This document shows, piece by piece, positions 15,967 to 21,817 of a stretch of DNA of 21,817 bases. The position numbers were made by a program, and so were the translations under genes. Numbering within the stretch: position 1 is the stretch's first letter; each line of letters begins with the position of its first letter. The DNA lies in the IMG/VR virus record IMGVR_UViG_3300031851_000225, positions 1 through 21,817 of that record. One strand, 5' to 3'. This DNA is from a virus. Under the pieces are notes generated by a model, which saw only the letters and a list, made by a program, of their open reading frames with translations, ran no database searches and had not been told where the DNA came from.

Positions 15967-16611
15967 ATGGAACAGGTACATGAATCGTTGCATAACGAAC
16001 TAAACTACTTAGCTATGATAAATAGCCTGTTAGAAAACCATGTTGATAGAAGCCACGATGATGGTAACTCTATTGCTGGGTTGGGGGTGCAGGTAGGGTT
16101 TGATTTAGGGAAAAGCTTTCCGTCCCTTACTTGCCACCCAGTTGATGTAGAGGAAATGGCAGAGCGCGCCATAATGTTTATGAAAGCAAACAAAAGGGCC
16201 ATTGCCGCCTTGCGCACACAGCTTGCCGGTAACCCCGATGGGCTTAGCTGCCCCATAACCGTAAAGCATAGCCATGTTATAGCCGTGCAGGCGATCCAGC
16301 GCGGTAATGTAATGGACATAAACGTGCAGGCGGGCAACGTAGACCTGCTTAATTACTTACCATGTTTAATGGCAGAGATGGGCATGTTTGCCTTTATGTT
16401 TGCCGCAGGCAGCGGCTGCTTAGCGCAAAACCTTAGCATGCAGTTTGCCACCATATGCATGCCTAAAGAAGCCATGGATGATGCAAGGGTGTTGCTGAAC
16501 ACTGAAATTTCACCGCCCAACGTAATTAGTTTACGTGAGGGGGCAAAACTAACAAACATCAAGCCCGCCGATATAGCTATTACACCTTGGGCTGATTGGG
16601 CTGCCGCATAG
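15967..16611 (+). CDS. thymidylate synthase-fold protein lacking catalytic residues
   Basis: A 214-residue protein with AGGAGG six bases before its ATG. The N-terminus follows ThyA: Y14-L, L21-L-E-N, D27-R28, then L-G-V-Q-V-G-F-D-L and F51-P-S-L-T. After a deletion of about 50 residues compared with ThyA, N-P-D-G-L-S replaces N-P-D-S-R-R, S102-H replaces the catalytic C-H, and Q-A-G-N replaces Q-R-S-x. From S102 on it aligns with E. coli ThyA almost without gaps. The two phosphate-binding Arg of the R-R pair, the nucleophile Cys and the later R-S pair are all gone, as is the H-I-Y motif. It therefore cannot make dTMP by the normal route. Its place among virion genes suggests a structural or binding role. 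Confidence 0.6.
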   Translation: MEQVHESLHNELNYLAMINSLLENHVDRSHDDGNSIAGLGVQVGFDLGKSFPSLTCHPVDVEEMAERAIMFMKANKRAIAALRTQLAGNPDGLSCPITVKHSHVIAVQAIQRGNVMDINVQAGNVDLLNYLPCLMAEMGMFAFMFAAGSGCLAQNLSMQFATICMPKEAMDDARVLLNTEISPPNVISLREGAKLTNIKPADIAITPWADWAAA

Positions 16612-16621
16612 GGTTAGGGTT

Positions 16622-17185
16622 ATGATTACTTTTTCCACTGTAACTGCAATAGACGATACTGAATTTGATCGTATATATGCTGATTCATTAGCAGGCGTAG
16701 AAAACGGCTGGCCTTGGCATTGGTGGCCAGACCACACTACGCCCGAGCAGAAAAAAGCGTTTATACGCAGCCAGTATGACCTGTTTATTGATTCTGATTT
16801 AGCTGGCTCATTTGTTTTTTCTGTATGCGAGGATGATAGGCTTTTAGGCTTGTATGCAGCTACGCTAAACGATGGCGTTATGGAAGTAAGCCTAAGCCTA
16901 TTTGGTTTGGACATTACCGCATCTAAGGCTTGGGCATATGGTAATGAGCAGTCAGTGCAAGCGCGTAATACTTACTGGGAAAGCTTGGGTATAAGTGGTT
17001 GGGTGTTTTCTATACCTGATTTGCAGTCTGACTTGCGCGCGTTTATCAGCACAGCAAGTGGGACGCTAATGGGCACGGTAAACAGCACGCAAGCCGAAAC
17101 CCACGATACGCCCCAAGCTGTGATTGACGAAAGGGGAACCCCTGACAGCTTTGGCATAGTAAACTATGCACTTGTAGCCGCCTAA
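16622..17185 (+). CDS. hypothetical protein, possibly acetyltransferase (GNAT)-like
   Basis: A 187-residue protein starting ten bases after the preceding stop. The N-terminus has a Trp-rich stretch (W-P-W-H-W-W-P-D-H). Residues about 60-85 look like paired strands with F-V-F-S-V then L-L-G-L-Y-A-A-T. Next comes S-K-A-W-A-Y-G-N-E and a helix ending in Y-W-E-S-L-G-I-S-G-W-V-F-S-I-P, a pattern seen in phage GNAT-like proteins. The C-terminal E-R-G-T-P-D-S-F-G-I-V-N-Y-A-L closes the chain. A clear Q/R-x-x-G-x-G/A acetyl-CoA loop is not visible, so the enzymatic call is weak. It is the last gene of the fibre cassette and is followed by a promoter-bearing gap. Confidence 0.4.
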   Translation: MITFSTVTAIDDTEFDRIYADSLAGVENGWPWHWWPDHTTPEQKKAFIRSQYDLFIDSDLAGSFVFSVCEDDRLLGLYAATLNDGVMEVSLSLFGLDITASKAWAYGNEQSVQARNTYWESLGISGWVFSIPDLQSDLRAFISTASGTLMGTVNSTQAETHDTPQAVIDERGTPDSFGIVNYALVAA

Positions 17186-17234
17186 CGCCTATCCGCATAC
17201 CGTTACTGATATACATGCAATGCAGATAAGTGAT

Positions 17235-17263
17235 TTCCGATCATAGCTGATCGCCCCTATAAT
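17235..17263 (+). promoter_or_regulatory. possible promoter with a second type of palindrome
   Basis: A perfect TATAAT (17258-17263) lies 17 bases after a weak -35 candidate TTCCGA (17235-17240). Between them is the perfect inverted repeat CGATCA-TAGC-TGATCG (17238-17253). The arrangement copies that of the leftward promoter near 5680, but with a different palindrome. The -35 box is poor, so an activator or a chance -10 is possible. Confidence 0.4.
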
Positions 17264-17293
17264 GCCGCCTCATTTACGCACCCAGAGGCAGCA

Positions 17294-17365
17294 GTGTTTT
17301 TTATCATTTGTTTTACCCTATTGACCCTTACCCTTGTAGCATTTGACGATCTAACAAATTGTTGA
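17294..17365 (+). CDS. tiny hydrophobic peptide candidate
   Basis: A GTG at 17294 follows AGAGG (17284-17288) at five bases and opens 23 codons ending in TGA. The product is very hydrophobic for about 17 residues (F-F-I-I-C-F-T-L-L-T-L-T-L-V-A-F), followed by D-D-L-T-N-C. It could be a membrane micropeptide or a leader peptide. Its stop overlaps the next promoter. Evidence is the ribosome site and hydrophobicity only. Confidence 0.25.
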   Translation: MFFIICFTLLTLTLVAFDDLTNC

Positions 17366-17413
17366 TGACCGTTGGCTAGTTTGGGACTAATATATGTAGT
17401 GCCAATAGCACTA
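17356..17413 (+). promoter_or_regulatory. rightward promoter with palindromic operator before the head-closure gene
   Basis: AAATTGTTG (17356-17364) runs into the -35 candidate ATGACC (17365-17370), 17 bases, then TAATAT (17388-17393). The palindrome TAGTGC-CAATA-GCACTA (17397-17413) follows at the expected transcription start. The gene's GAGG and ATG lie just after. The promoter near 18340 has the same upstream block and the same 24-base distance from TTGRTG to ATATGTA. Confidence 0.65.
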
Positions 17414-17427
17414 TATATGAGGCCAGC

Positions 17428-17799
17428 ATGCCAACAGCATTAGATAAATCCATTAGGCCCGTTGCGGCCAACTTAATTAGCCAGTTCGGCGCTCTAGTTA
17501 CGTTTGAGCAACTAAAAGGCGGCAGTTATGACGTTACCACCGGTGAGGTTTCTAACAGCACCGGTAGAAGTGATGTCCGAGCCTTAGTTAAAAGCAGTAG
17601 CCGTAGGCACCCAACCACGGGCGAAAGCATACAGGAAAAGCGGTTTACCATTGCTGCTGCCAGCTTAGGTTTTGAGCCAACAGAGGGTATGACCCTGCTG
17701 CTTGGTAAAAAGCGGTATCGCGCCGTAGAAGTAAAGGCAAGCTATAGCGGTGAACAGGCGGCCACGTACACCATTATAACCAACAGGTTGGGCAACTAA
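17428..17799 (+). CDS. head closure (head-tail joining) protein
   Basis: A 123-residue protein with GAGG five bases before its ATG. The pattern is typical of the small head-closure or stopper proteins of siphophages. An N-terminal helix ends in F-G-A-L-V-T-F, followed by S-Y-D-V-T-T-G-E-V and D-V-R-A-L-V-K. The C-terminal strands are R-F-T-I-A-A, then M-T-L-L-L-G-K-K-R-Y-R-A-V-E-V-K and A-T-Y-T-I-I-T. Such proteins form the ring under the connector that seals the packaged head and receives the tail. It is followed by the neck protein with a TAATG overlap. The palindrome promoter upstream suggests that this gene starts a new transcription unit after the fibre cassette. Confidence 0.75.
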   Translation: MPTALDKSIRPVAANLISQFGALVTFEQLKGGSYDVTTGEVSNSTGRSDVRALVKSSSRRHPTTGESIQEKRFTIAAASLGFEPTEGMTLLLGKKRYRAVEVKASYSGEQAATYTIITNRLGN

Positions 17800-18272
17800 T
17801 GGCGTTACCCCTTGCACTACTCCGCGCTGCTGGCATGGTCGGCAAGGGCAGCAAAGGCGGCAATCAACCGCTTGGGCTGGAGTTTAAAACCAATGCCGCA
17901 GAGTTCCGCAACGACCTAGAAAAAGCAGCCAAAGCCATAGAGGCCGATGTTGAGCAGGTGGTGCGGTTAACTGCTGCCAAGATTGAGCAAAAGGTGGTGC
18001 AGCGCACACCAGTAGATACGGGGCGTGCCCGCGCAAGCTGGAATATGAGCGAAGAAAGCATTGACTCTAGCGTAAAGCCAGAAGGTAACTATGGCGCACC
18101 GCCAGCAACACCCGTTGGCGCACTATCTGGCAAAAAAGTAATTTATATAAGCAACAACCTAGACTACATCGTACCCCTAGAATATGGCCACAGCGGCCAA
18201 GCCCCACAAGGCATGGCAGCCATTGCGCTAGCAGAAGTCATGGCCGAGTTAAAAGCATTGGGTTTAAAGTAA
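17799..18272 (+). CDS. neck / tail completion protein, HK97 gp10-like
   Basis: A 157-residue protein with the well-known gp10-type signature: a helical N-terminal half (A-A-E-F-R-N-D-L-E-K), then V-V-Q-R-T-P-V-D-T-G-R-A-R-A-S-W-N near residue 70, and I-S-N-N-L-D-Y-I-V-P-L-E-Y-G-H-S near residue 120, with Q-A-P-Q-G-M after it. Proteins of this family sit at the head-tail interface and complete the neck or tail top. The gene overlaps the head-closure stop by one base, so the two are probably translated together in similar amounts. The N-terminal Gly/Lys-rich stretch is flexible. Confidence 0.85.
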   Translation: MALPLALLRAAGMVGKGSKGGNQPLGLEFKTNAAEFRNDLEKAAKAIEADVEQVVRLTAAKIEQKVVQRTPVDTGRARASWNMSEESIDSSVKPEGNYGAPPATPVGALSGKKVIYISNNLDYIVPLEYGHSGQAPQGMAAIALAEVMAELKALGLK

Positions 18273-18335
18273 AACCCTTGGCTAATTAAGGCCACCCCCT
18301 ACCAATCCCAGCACAAAAAACCCGCTTAACACCAT

Positions 18336-18407
18336 AAATTGTTGGTGACGGCTTGTTTTAGGCGATATATTATATGTACTGATGGTAATAGCGCCGATGG
18401 CACTATT
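18336..18407 (+). promoter_or_regulatory. rightward promoter with palindromic operator before the tail terminator gene
   Basis: AAATTGTTG (18336-18344) runs into GTGACG (18345-18350), 17 bases, then TATTAT (18368-18373). Downstream is the palindrome AATAGCGCC-GAT-GGCACTATT (18387-18407), with one mismatch between its arms. It is a sister of the promoter at 17356-17413. It lies inside the 5' extension of the tail terminator frame, which supports the later start at 18423. Confidence 0.65.
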
Positions 18408-18422
18408 GGTATGGGGCAATGT

Positions 18423-18830
18423 ATGAGTTTTTCTGACGAGCGTATAGCAATCGAAAAGCGGCTGGATGACCGGTGGACAACCACGCCCATTGCTTTTGAA
18501 AACGTCCCGTTTACTGCGCCCGAAGACGGCCTATATGTCGCTTTAGACATTATAGCTGGCGAAGGGCTACAGCAAGACATCAACAGCAACCCCCGCCATC
18601 GTTACGTGGGCATTATCCAAGTAAGGGTAAACGTTCCAGCCCACCAAGGCAGTGCAACCGCGCGCACCTATGCAGACACCATTGCTGGGTTTTTTAGAAG
18701 CCAAACTTTTTCACATGGTAATAGCGGTGACATTGTTTGCCGCACGCCATCAATAGACGTTCTGGGCATAACAGATGGCCAGTACACATTAGCAATTCGC
18801 ATTCCATATTACAGGGATGCCATTTTTTGA
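18423..18830 (+). CDS. tail terminator protein
   Basis: A 135-residue protein when started at the ATG 18423 (M-S-F-S-D-E-R). The longer frame from 18339 would translate through the promoter and palindrome and reads as non-protein-like sequence. The pattern R-I-A-I-E-K-R-L-D-D-R-W with T-P-I-A-F-E-N-V-P-F is typical of the phage tail terminator (DUF4128-type) family. So are R-Y-V-G-I-I-Q-V-R-V-N-V-P and the C-terminal Y-T-L-A-I-R-I-P-Y-Y-R-D. Hexamers of such proteins cap the finished tail tube and join it to the neck. It lies between neck and tube genes as expected. Confidence 0.8.
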   Translation: MSFSDERIAIEKRLDDRWTTTPIAFENVPFTAPEDGLYVALDIIAGEGLQQDINSNPRHRYVGIIQVRVNVPAHQGSATARTYADTIAGFFRSQTFSHGNSGDIVCRTPSIDVLGITDGQYTLAIRIPYYRDAIF

Positions 18831-18846
18831 AGCTTAGGAGCCAAAA

Positions 18847-19752
18847 ATGACTGATACGAATCGCGTCTCCCTGTATGTTTTGCCAGAAACAACTTGGGGC
18901 ACCACACCCGCAGCGGGCACATTTGAAGAACTACGTTATACCGGCGAAAGCTTGGTGTACAACGTTGAAACAGCCAGCAGCAGCCAAATACGCAGTGACC
19001 GCAATGTGAGCGATGTTGTGCGTACACAAGCCAGCACCAGTGGCGATGTGCAATTTGAGCTTAGCTACGGCAGCTTTGACACCCTACTTGAAGGGCTAAT
19101 GATGGGTACTTGGGCCACCGATGTACTCAAAAATGGCACCACCCTAAAAAGCTACAGCATCGAAAAGTATTTTGAAGGGCTAAACAAGTACCACACGTTT
19201 AAGGGCTTACGTGTATCTAGCATGTCCTTGGACTTAGGTGCTGGCGACATGGTTACAGGTAGCTTTGCGTTTCTTGGTAAGGGCATTGCAACTGGCACCA
19301 GCAGCGCAAGCACTGGCACAGCTACAGCAGCTAACAGCAACAGCATATTTAACGCAGTTGACAACGTTACTGTGCTTAAGGAAGGCGGCAGCACCTACAG
19401 CGACAAAGTAATGAGCCTTAGCCTAACTGTGGAAAACAACCTGCGCGCCAACCAATCCGTTGGGAGCCTAGAGGCAACCCGCATTGGTTTTGGCCAGTTT
19501 AATGTTAGCGGCAGCATGTCGGTTTACTTCCAGAACCAAGGCGTGTTTGACAAGTTTGTTAACGGCACTGATAGCAGCATCGAGTTTACATTAAGCGATG
19601 GCACCAACAGCTACAACGTGCTTATCCCCAAGGTTGAATACACGGCTGCCAATGTTACGGCTGGCGGCGCAAACAGCGATGTAATGGCTGAAGTTGAGTT
19701 TACAGCCAAGTATGACGCAACCAACGACTGCACGTTAAAGATAACGCGATAA
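18847..19752 (+). CDS. major tail (tube) protein
   Basis: A 301-residue protein with AGGAG six bases before its ATG. The N-terminus (S-L-Y-V-L-P-E-T-T-W-G-T-T-P, then L-R-Y-T-G-E-S-L) and V-R-T-Q-A-S-T-S-G-D-V-Q-F-E-L-S-Y are hallmarks of a widespread siphophage tail tube family. A Gly/Ser/Thr-rich loop (about residues 140-160, G-T-S-S-A-S-T-G-T-A-T) and F-N-V-S-G-S-M-S-V-Y-F follow, with the final strand block V-M-A-E-V-E-F-T-A-K-Y-D. It polymerises into the tail tube around the tape measure. Two tail chaperone frames and the tape measure follow, the standard order. Confidence 0.88.
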   Translation: MTDTNRVSLYVLPETTWGTTPAAGTFEELRYTGESLVYNVETASSSQIRSDRNVSDVVRTQASTSGDVQFELSYGSFDTLLEGLMMGTWATDVLKNGTTLKSYSIEKYFEGLNKYHTFKGLRVSSMSLDLGAGDMVTGSFAFLGKGIATGTSSASTGTATAANSNSIFNAVDNVTVLKEGGSTYSDKVMSLSLTVENNLRANQSVGSLEATRIGFGQFNVSGSMSVYFQNQGVFDKFVNGTDSSIEFTLSDGTNSYNVLIPKVEYTAANVTAGGANSDVMAEVEFTAKYDATNDCTLKITR

Positions 19753-19774
19753 CCCGAAAATTAGGAGGGGCATT

Positions 19775-20173
19775 ATGGATTTAGGACAACTGCGTACTAA
19801 CCCAAAGGCACAGGAAGATGGTGTGTGGGTTGAAATTGGTGAAGGTGCAAGCCTGCTTATTGGCCGCATGAACAATAGAAAGTATGCCAAGAAATTAACG
19901 GCACTACTTAAGCCATTTGAACGGCAAGTGCAGATGGGCACCTTATCTGATGACAAAGCTGAAGATTTGCTGGCAGAAGCGTACAGCTTTGGCATTTTGC
20001 TGGATTGGAAAGGCATAGAGTTTGAGGGCAAGGCCGTCAAGTACAGCCGCGCAAAAGCTAAGCAGCTACTGCTTGACCCTACGCTTAAGGATTTCCGTGC
20101 ATTAGTTGAAGACTTAGCAGGGCAGCAAAAACTTTACCGCGATGAGGCGATAGAGGAAGACGCAAAAAACTAA
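19775..20173 (+). CDS. tail assembly chaperone, gpG-like
   Basis: A 132-residue protein with AGGAGGGG four bases before its ATG. It is mixed alpha/beta with an N-terminal E-D-G-V-W-V-E-I-G-E-G-A strand pair, then R-M-N-N-R-K-Y-A-K-K and a helical, charged C-terminus. Similar openings are common for tail chaperones. Between the tube and tape measure genes it fits the lambda G role, keeping the tape measure soluble while the tube grows. The gene ends in G-C-A-AAA-AAC-TAA, so the stop directly follows a -1 slippery heptamer that feeds the next frame. Most product is the short form and a minority the G-T fusion. Confidence 0.85.
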   Translation: MDLGQLRTNPKAQEDGVWVEIGEGASLLIGRMNNRKYAKKLTALLKPFERQVQMGTLSDDKAEDLLAEAYSFGILLDWKGIEFEGKAVKYSRAKAKQLLLDPTLKDFRALVEDLAGQQKLYRDEAIEEDAKN

Positions 20174-20209
20174 CACTGTGGATGGATTGGCAGTGCGAAT
20201 GGGGCCAAT
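20164..20209 (+). promoter_or_regulatory. programmed -1 frameshift site with downstream stem and possible pseudoknot
   Basis: The heptamer A-AAA-AAC (20164-20170) is in the correct phase and directly precedes the stop TAA. After a slip, codons CTA, ACA, CTG, TGG and ATG lead into the next frame without a stop. Three bases after the heptamer, CACTG (20174-20178) pairs with CAGTG (20191-20195). The loop sequence ATTGG (20186-20190) can pair with CCAAT (20205-20209), which would make an H-type pseudoknot. Confidence 0.85.
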
Positions 20210-20493
20210 ACCTTCCACAGATATTAAGTAAGCACAAGCAAGGGGATGACTTACCCGCGTTTGTGGAGCGTATGCCCGTGTTGCCCGATTCCCTGCACTG
20301 GGTACGGGATGCTTTTTCAACACTGGCAGCCAGTAGGAATATTGGCATGGCCGCTGGGCCAATACCGCTTAGCGAGATAGAGGCATACGTGCGGCTTTTT
20401 GGCCTAGTTGATGATGATTTAGAACGTTTCGTTCACCTTATTTACGCCATTGATGGGGTTTGGCTTAAGTGGGCTAACAAGAAGAAAGGCTAA
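20182..20493 (+). CDS. tail assembly chaperone, gpT-like part (expressed as -1 frameshift fusion)
   Basis: A frame of 103 codons from the ATG 20182, in the -1 frame relative to the gpG-like gene. There is no ribosome site before that ATG, and the frame is open back into the slippery heptamer, so the real product is almost surely a G-T fusion of about 240 residues. It carries a Trp-rich start (M-D-W-Q-C-E-W-G-Q-Y), a helical middle (F-S-T-L-A-A-S-R-N), L-S-E-I-E-A-Y-V-R-L-F-G, and a final W-L-K-W-A-N-K-K-K. As in lambda GT, the T part is thought to recruit tube protein to the chaperone-coated tape measure. The tape measure starts four bases after its stop. Confidence 0.82.
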   Translation: MDWQCEWGQYLPQILSKHKQGDDLPAFVERMPVLPDSLHWVRDAFSTLAASRNIGMAAGPIPLSEIEAYVRLFGLVDDDLERFVHLIYAIDGVWLKWANKKKG

Positions 20494-20496
20494 TTG

Positions 20497-21817
20497 ATGT
20501 TAAATATTGCCAAGATCATATTGTCAGTTGACCCCACCAAGGCAATAGCTGGCATGAACAAGGTGCAGCGTGGCATTAAAGGGCTACAGCAGCGCGTTTT
20601 CAGCTTGCAGGGCGCATTTGCTGCGCTTGGTGGTGCAATCGTATTGCATCAAATAAAAGACGCTACGCTGGCCATGGAACGCCTTGGCATTGCTATGAAA
20701 GCCAGTGCGGGTAGCGCAAAAACAGCCCACGATGATCTGAAATTCCTTGAGCGCCAAACCAAGCGTTTAAGCCTTGGCTTTATGGCAACTTCTGGGGCAT
20801 ACCAAAAGTTTAGGGCCGCAGCATCAGCTAGTTCACTTACCCTAGAAGAACAACGCGAAATATTCCTTGGTGTAGCGGAAGCTGCATCGGCATTGCGCCT
20901 TAGCGACCAAGATACAGAGGGTGCACTGCGCGCTATCGAACAAATGGTATCCAAAGGCAAGGTAAGTTCAGAGGAATTGCGTCAGCAGTTGGGTGAGAGA
21001 TTGCCCGGAGCGGTTTTGCTTGCTTCGCAAGCCATGGATATGTCTGAGCGCGACTTTAACAAGCTGTTGGAAACCGGAAAGATCATGGCCACCGACATGC
21101 TGCCCAAGCTTGCAGGAGTATTGCGGGATAAGTTTGGCAAGGCCGCAGAGGAAGCCGGTAAAACAGCCGCAGCGTCATTTACGCGCGCCGATAACGAAAT
21201 GCTACGGCTCAAAGACAACCTTGGTAAAAGCGGCATTATTAGCGCCATGGCAGCTATTAAAGAAGCCATCATTAGCTCGTTTGCCAGCGCAACAGAAGGT
21301 GCCAAGGGTACCGGCGATGGACTAATGCAATTTGCTAGGGCAGCCATCCTGTTTGCGGGTGCCCTGTTCGATACATTTAAGCCTGTAATTGCAATTGTTG
21401 CTGTTATTGGCAAAACCATAATGAGCGTTATTGAGGCATTTATGGAGGGCTTTGCAGCACTGCCCCCTATCGTTCGTCAAATGGGCTTGTTTGGGGCGAT
21501 ATTCTTGGGGCCAATGGGCAGGCTTGCAATGGTTGCTGTTACCACTGCTATGGGCTTAATGGACGAGTTTATGGCGTTGCTGGGCAAGGTTGCAGGCAAG
21601 CTGGCGGGCTTTGTGCAAAAGGCAGCGGATACCATGCCCACGATACTCGGCGGCGGCAAGGACGGCATGTTCCAAAGCATGGCTGATGGCCTTAAAGAGT
21701 TTGCCGATGAACAAGCAAACCGCACCGCTACAGGCAAAAGCTACGAGCAAGACTTTTCTCAGTTTGGCAGGGAAGAAGACCCCAACCACTTACTTACCAA
21801 CAAGATGGTTTTTGACC
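20497..21817 (+). CDS. tape measure protein (3' end outside window)
   Basis: The frame opens with M-L-N-I-A-K-I-I-L-S-V-D four bases after the chaperone stop and stays open to the window end, giving the first 440 residues. Residues 20-60 are K-V-Q-R-G-I-K-G-L-Q-Q-R with a hydrophobic helix. Residues about 130-172 contain A-I-E-Q-M-V-S-K-G-K-V-S-S-E-E-L-R-Q-Q-L-G-E-R-L-P-G-A, the core motif of a common tape measure family. Residues about 278-355 hold several hydrophobic, membrane-like helices, as expected for proteins that reach or cross the inner membrane during ejection. The protein sets tail length; since the end is missing, tail length cannot be estimated. Confidence 0.9.
   Translation, partial: MLNIAKIILSVDPTKAIAGMNKVQRGIKGLQQRVFSLQGAFAALGGAIVLHQIKDATLAMERLGIAMKASAGSAKTAHDDLKFLERQTKRLSLGFMATSGAYQKFRAAASASSLTLEEQREIFLGVAEAASALRLSDQDTEGALRAIEQMVSKGKVSSEELRQQLGERLPGAVLLASQAMDMSERDFNKLLETGKIMATDMLPKLAGVLRDKFGKAAEEAGKTAAASFTRADNEMLRLKDNLGKSGIISAMAAIKEAIISSFASATEGAKGTGDGLMQFARAAILFAGALFDTFKPVIAIVAVIGKTIMSVIEAFMEGFAALPPIVRQMGLFGAIFLGPMGRLAMVAVTTAMGLMDEFMALLGKVAGKLAGFVQKAADTMPTILGGGKDGMFQSMADGLKEFADEQANRTATGKSYEQDFSQFGREEDPNHLLTNKMVFD

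Noticed and set aside
18339-18422. N-terminal extension of the tail terminator
   Set aside because: The extension overlaps the promoter and palindrome and does not look like the family's N-terminus, which begins at M-S-F-S-D-E-R.

Overview
The window is a late structural region of a tailed, siphovirus-like bacteriophage or prophage. Head, neck and tail genes appear in the usual packing order, tightly spaced, with many stop/start overlaps of the TAATG type. Base composition is moderate. Strong GGAGG-type ribosome binding sites and sigma70-like promoters point to a Gram-negative, proteobacterial-type host. No RNA genes, integrase, lysis genes or host genes are visible, so a more precise host cannot be given.

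Layout. (1) Positions 2-4573 hold the 3' part of a very long MuF-type head morphogenesis fusion. Besides the MuF region it has a kinase-like domain and an unassigned C-terminal domain, and it is followed by a small gene of unknown function (4573-4968). (2) Two small leftward genes (4965-5606) interrupt the operon and have their own promoter. A palindrome sits inside that promoter. (3) Scaffold (5835-6590) and P22-type coat protein (6664-7797) follow, then an intrinsic terminator. (4) A small unknown protein and a head-tail connector lie at 7866-8691. (5) A fibre and accessory cassette of about 8.5 kb (8691-17185) sits between the connector and the head-closure gene. It holds small fibre-associated proteins, a 413-residue fibre, an 84-residue adaptor paralogue, a 1156-residue Thr/Ser repeat protein, a 48-residue coiled-coil protein, two possible glycosyltransferases, a thymidylate-synthase-fold protein without the usual catalytic residues, and a possible acetyltransferase-like protein. 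(6) Head closure, neck, tail terminator, tail tube, the G/GT tail chaperone pair with a classic -1 frameshift site, and the start of the tape measure complete the window (17428-21817).

The most unusual parts are the Thr/Ser repeat protein with its neighbours, the probable pseudo-thymidylate synthase, and a recurring palindrome (core AGTGCC-n3-GGCACT). This palindrome is found at four intergenic sites linked to promoters. The working model, which is inference, is that the repeat protein is a long beta-structured fibre of the head or neck. The adjacent transferase-like enzymes may decorate it on its many Thr/Ser hydroxyls. One palindrome-binding regulator, not encoded here, may set the expression of the leftward genes and of at least three rightward structural operons.
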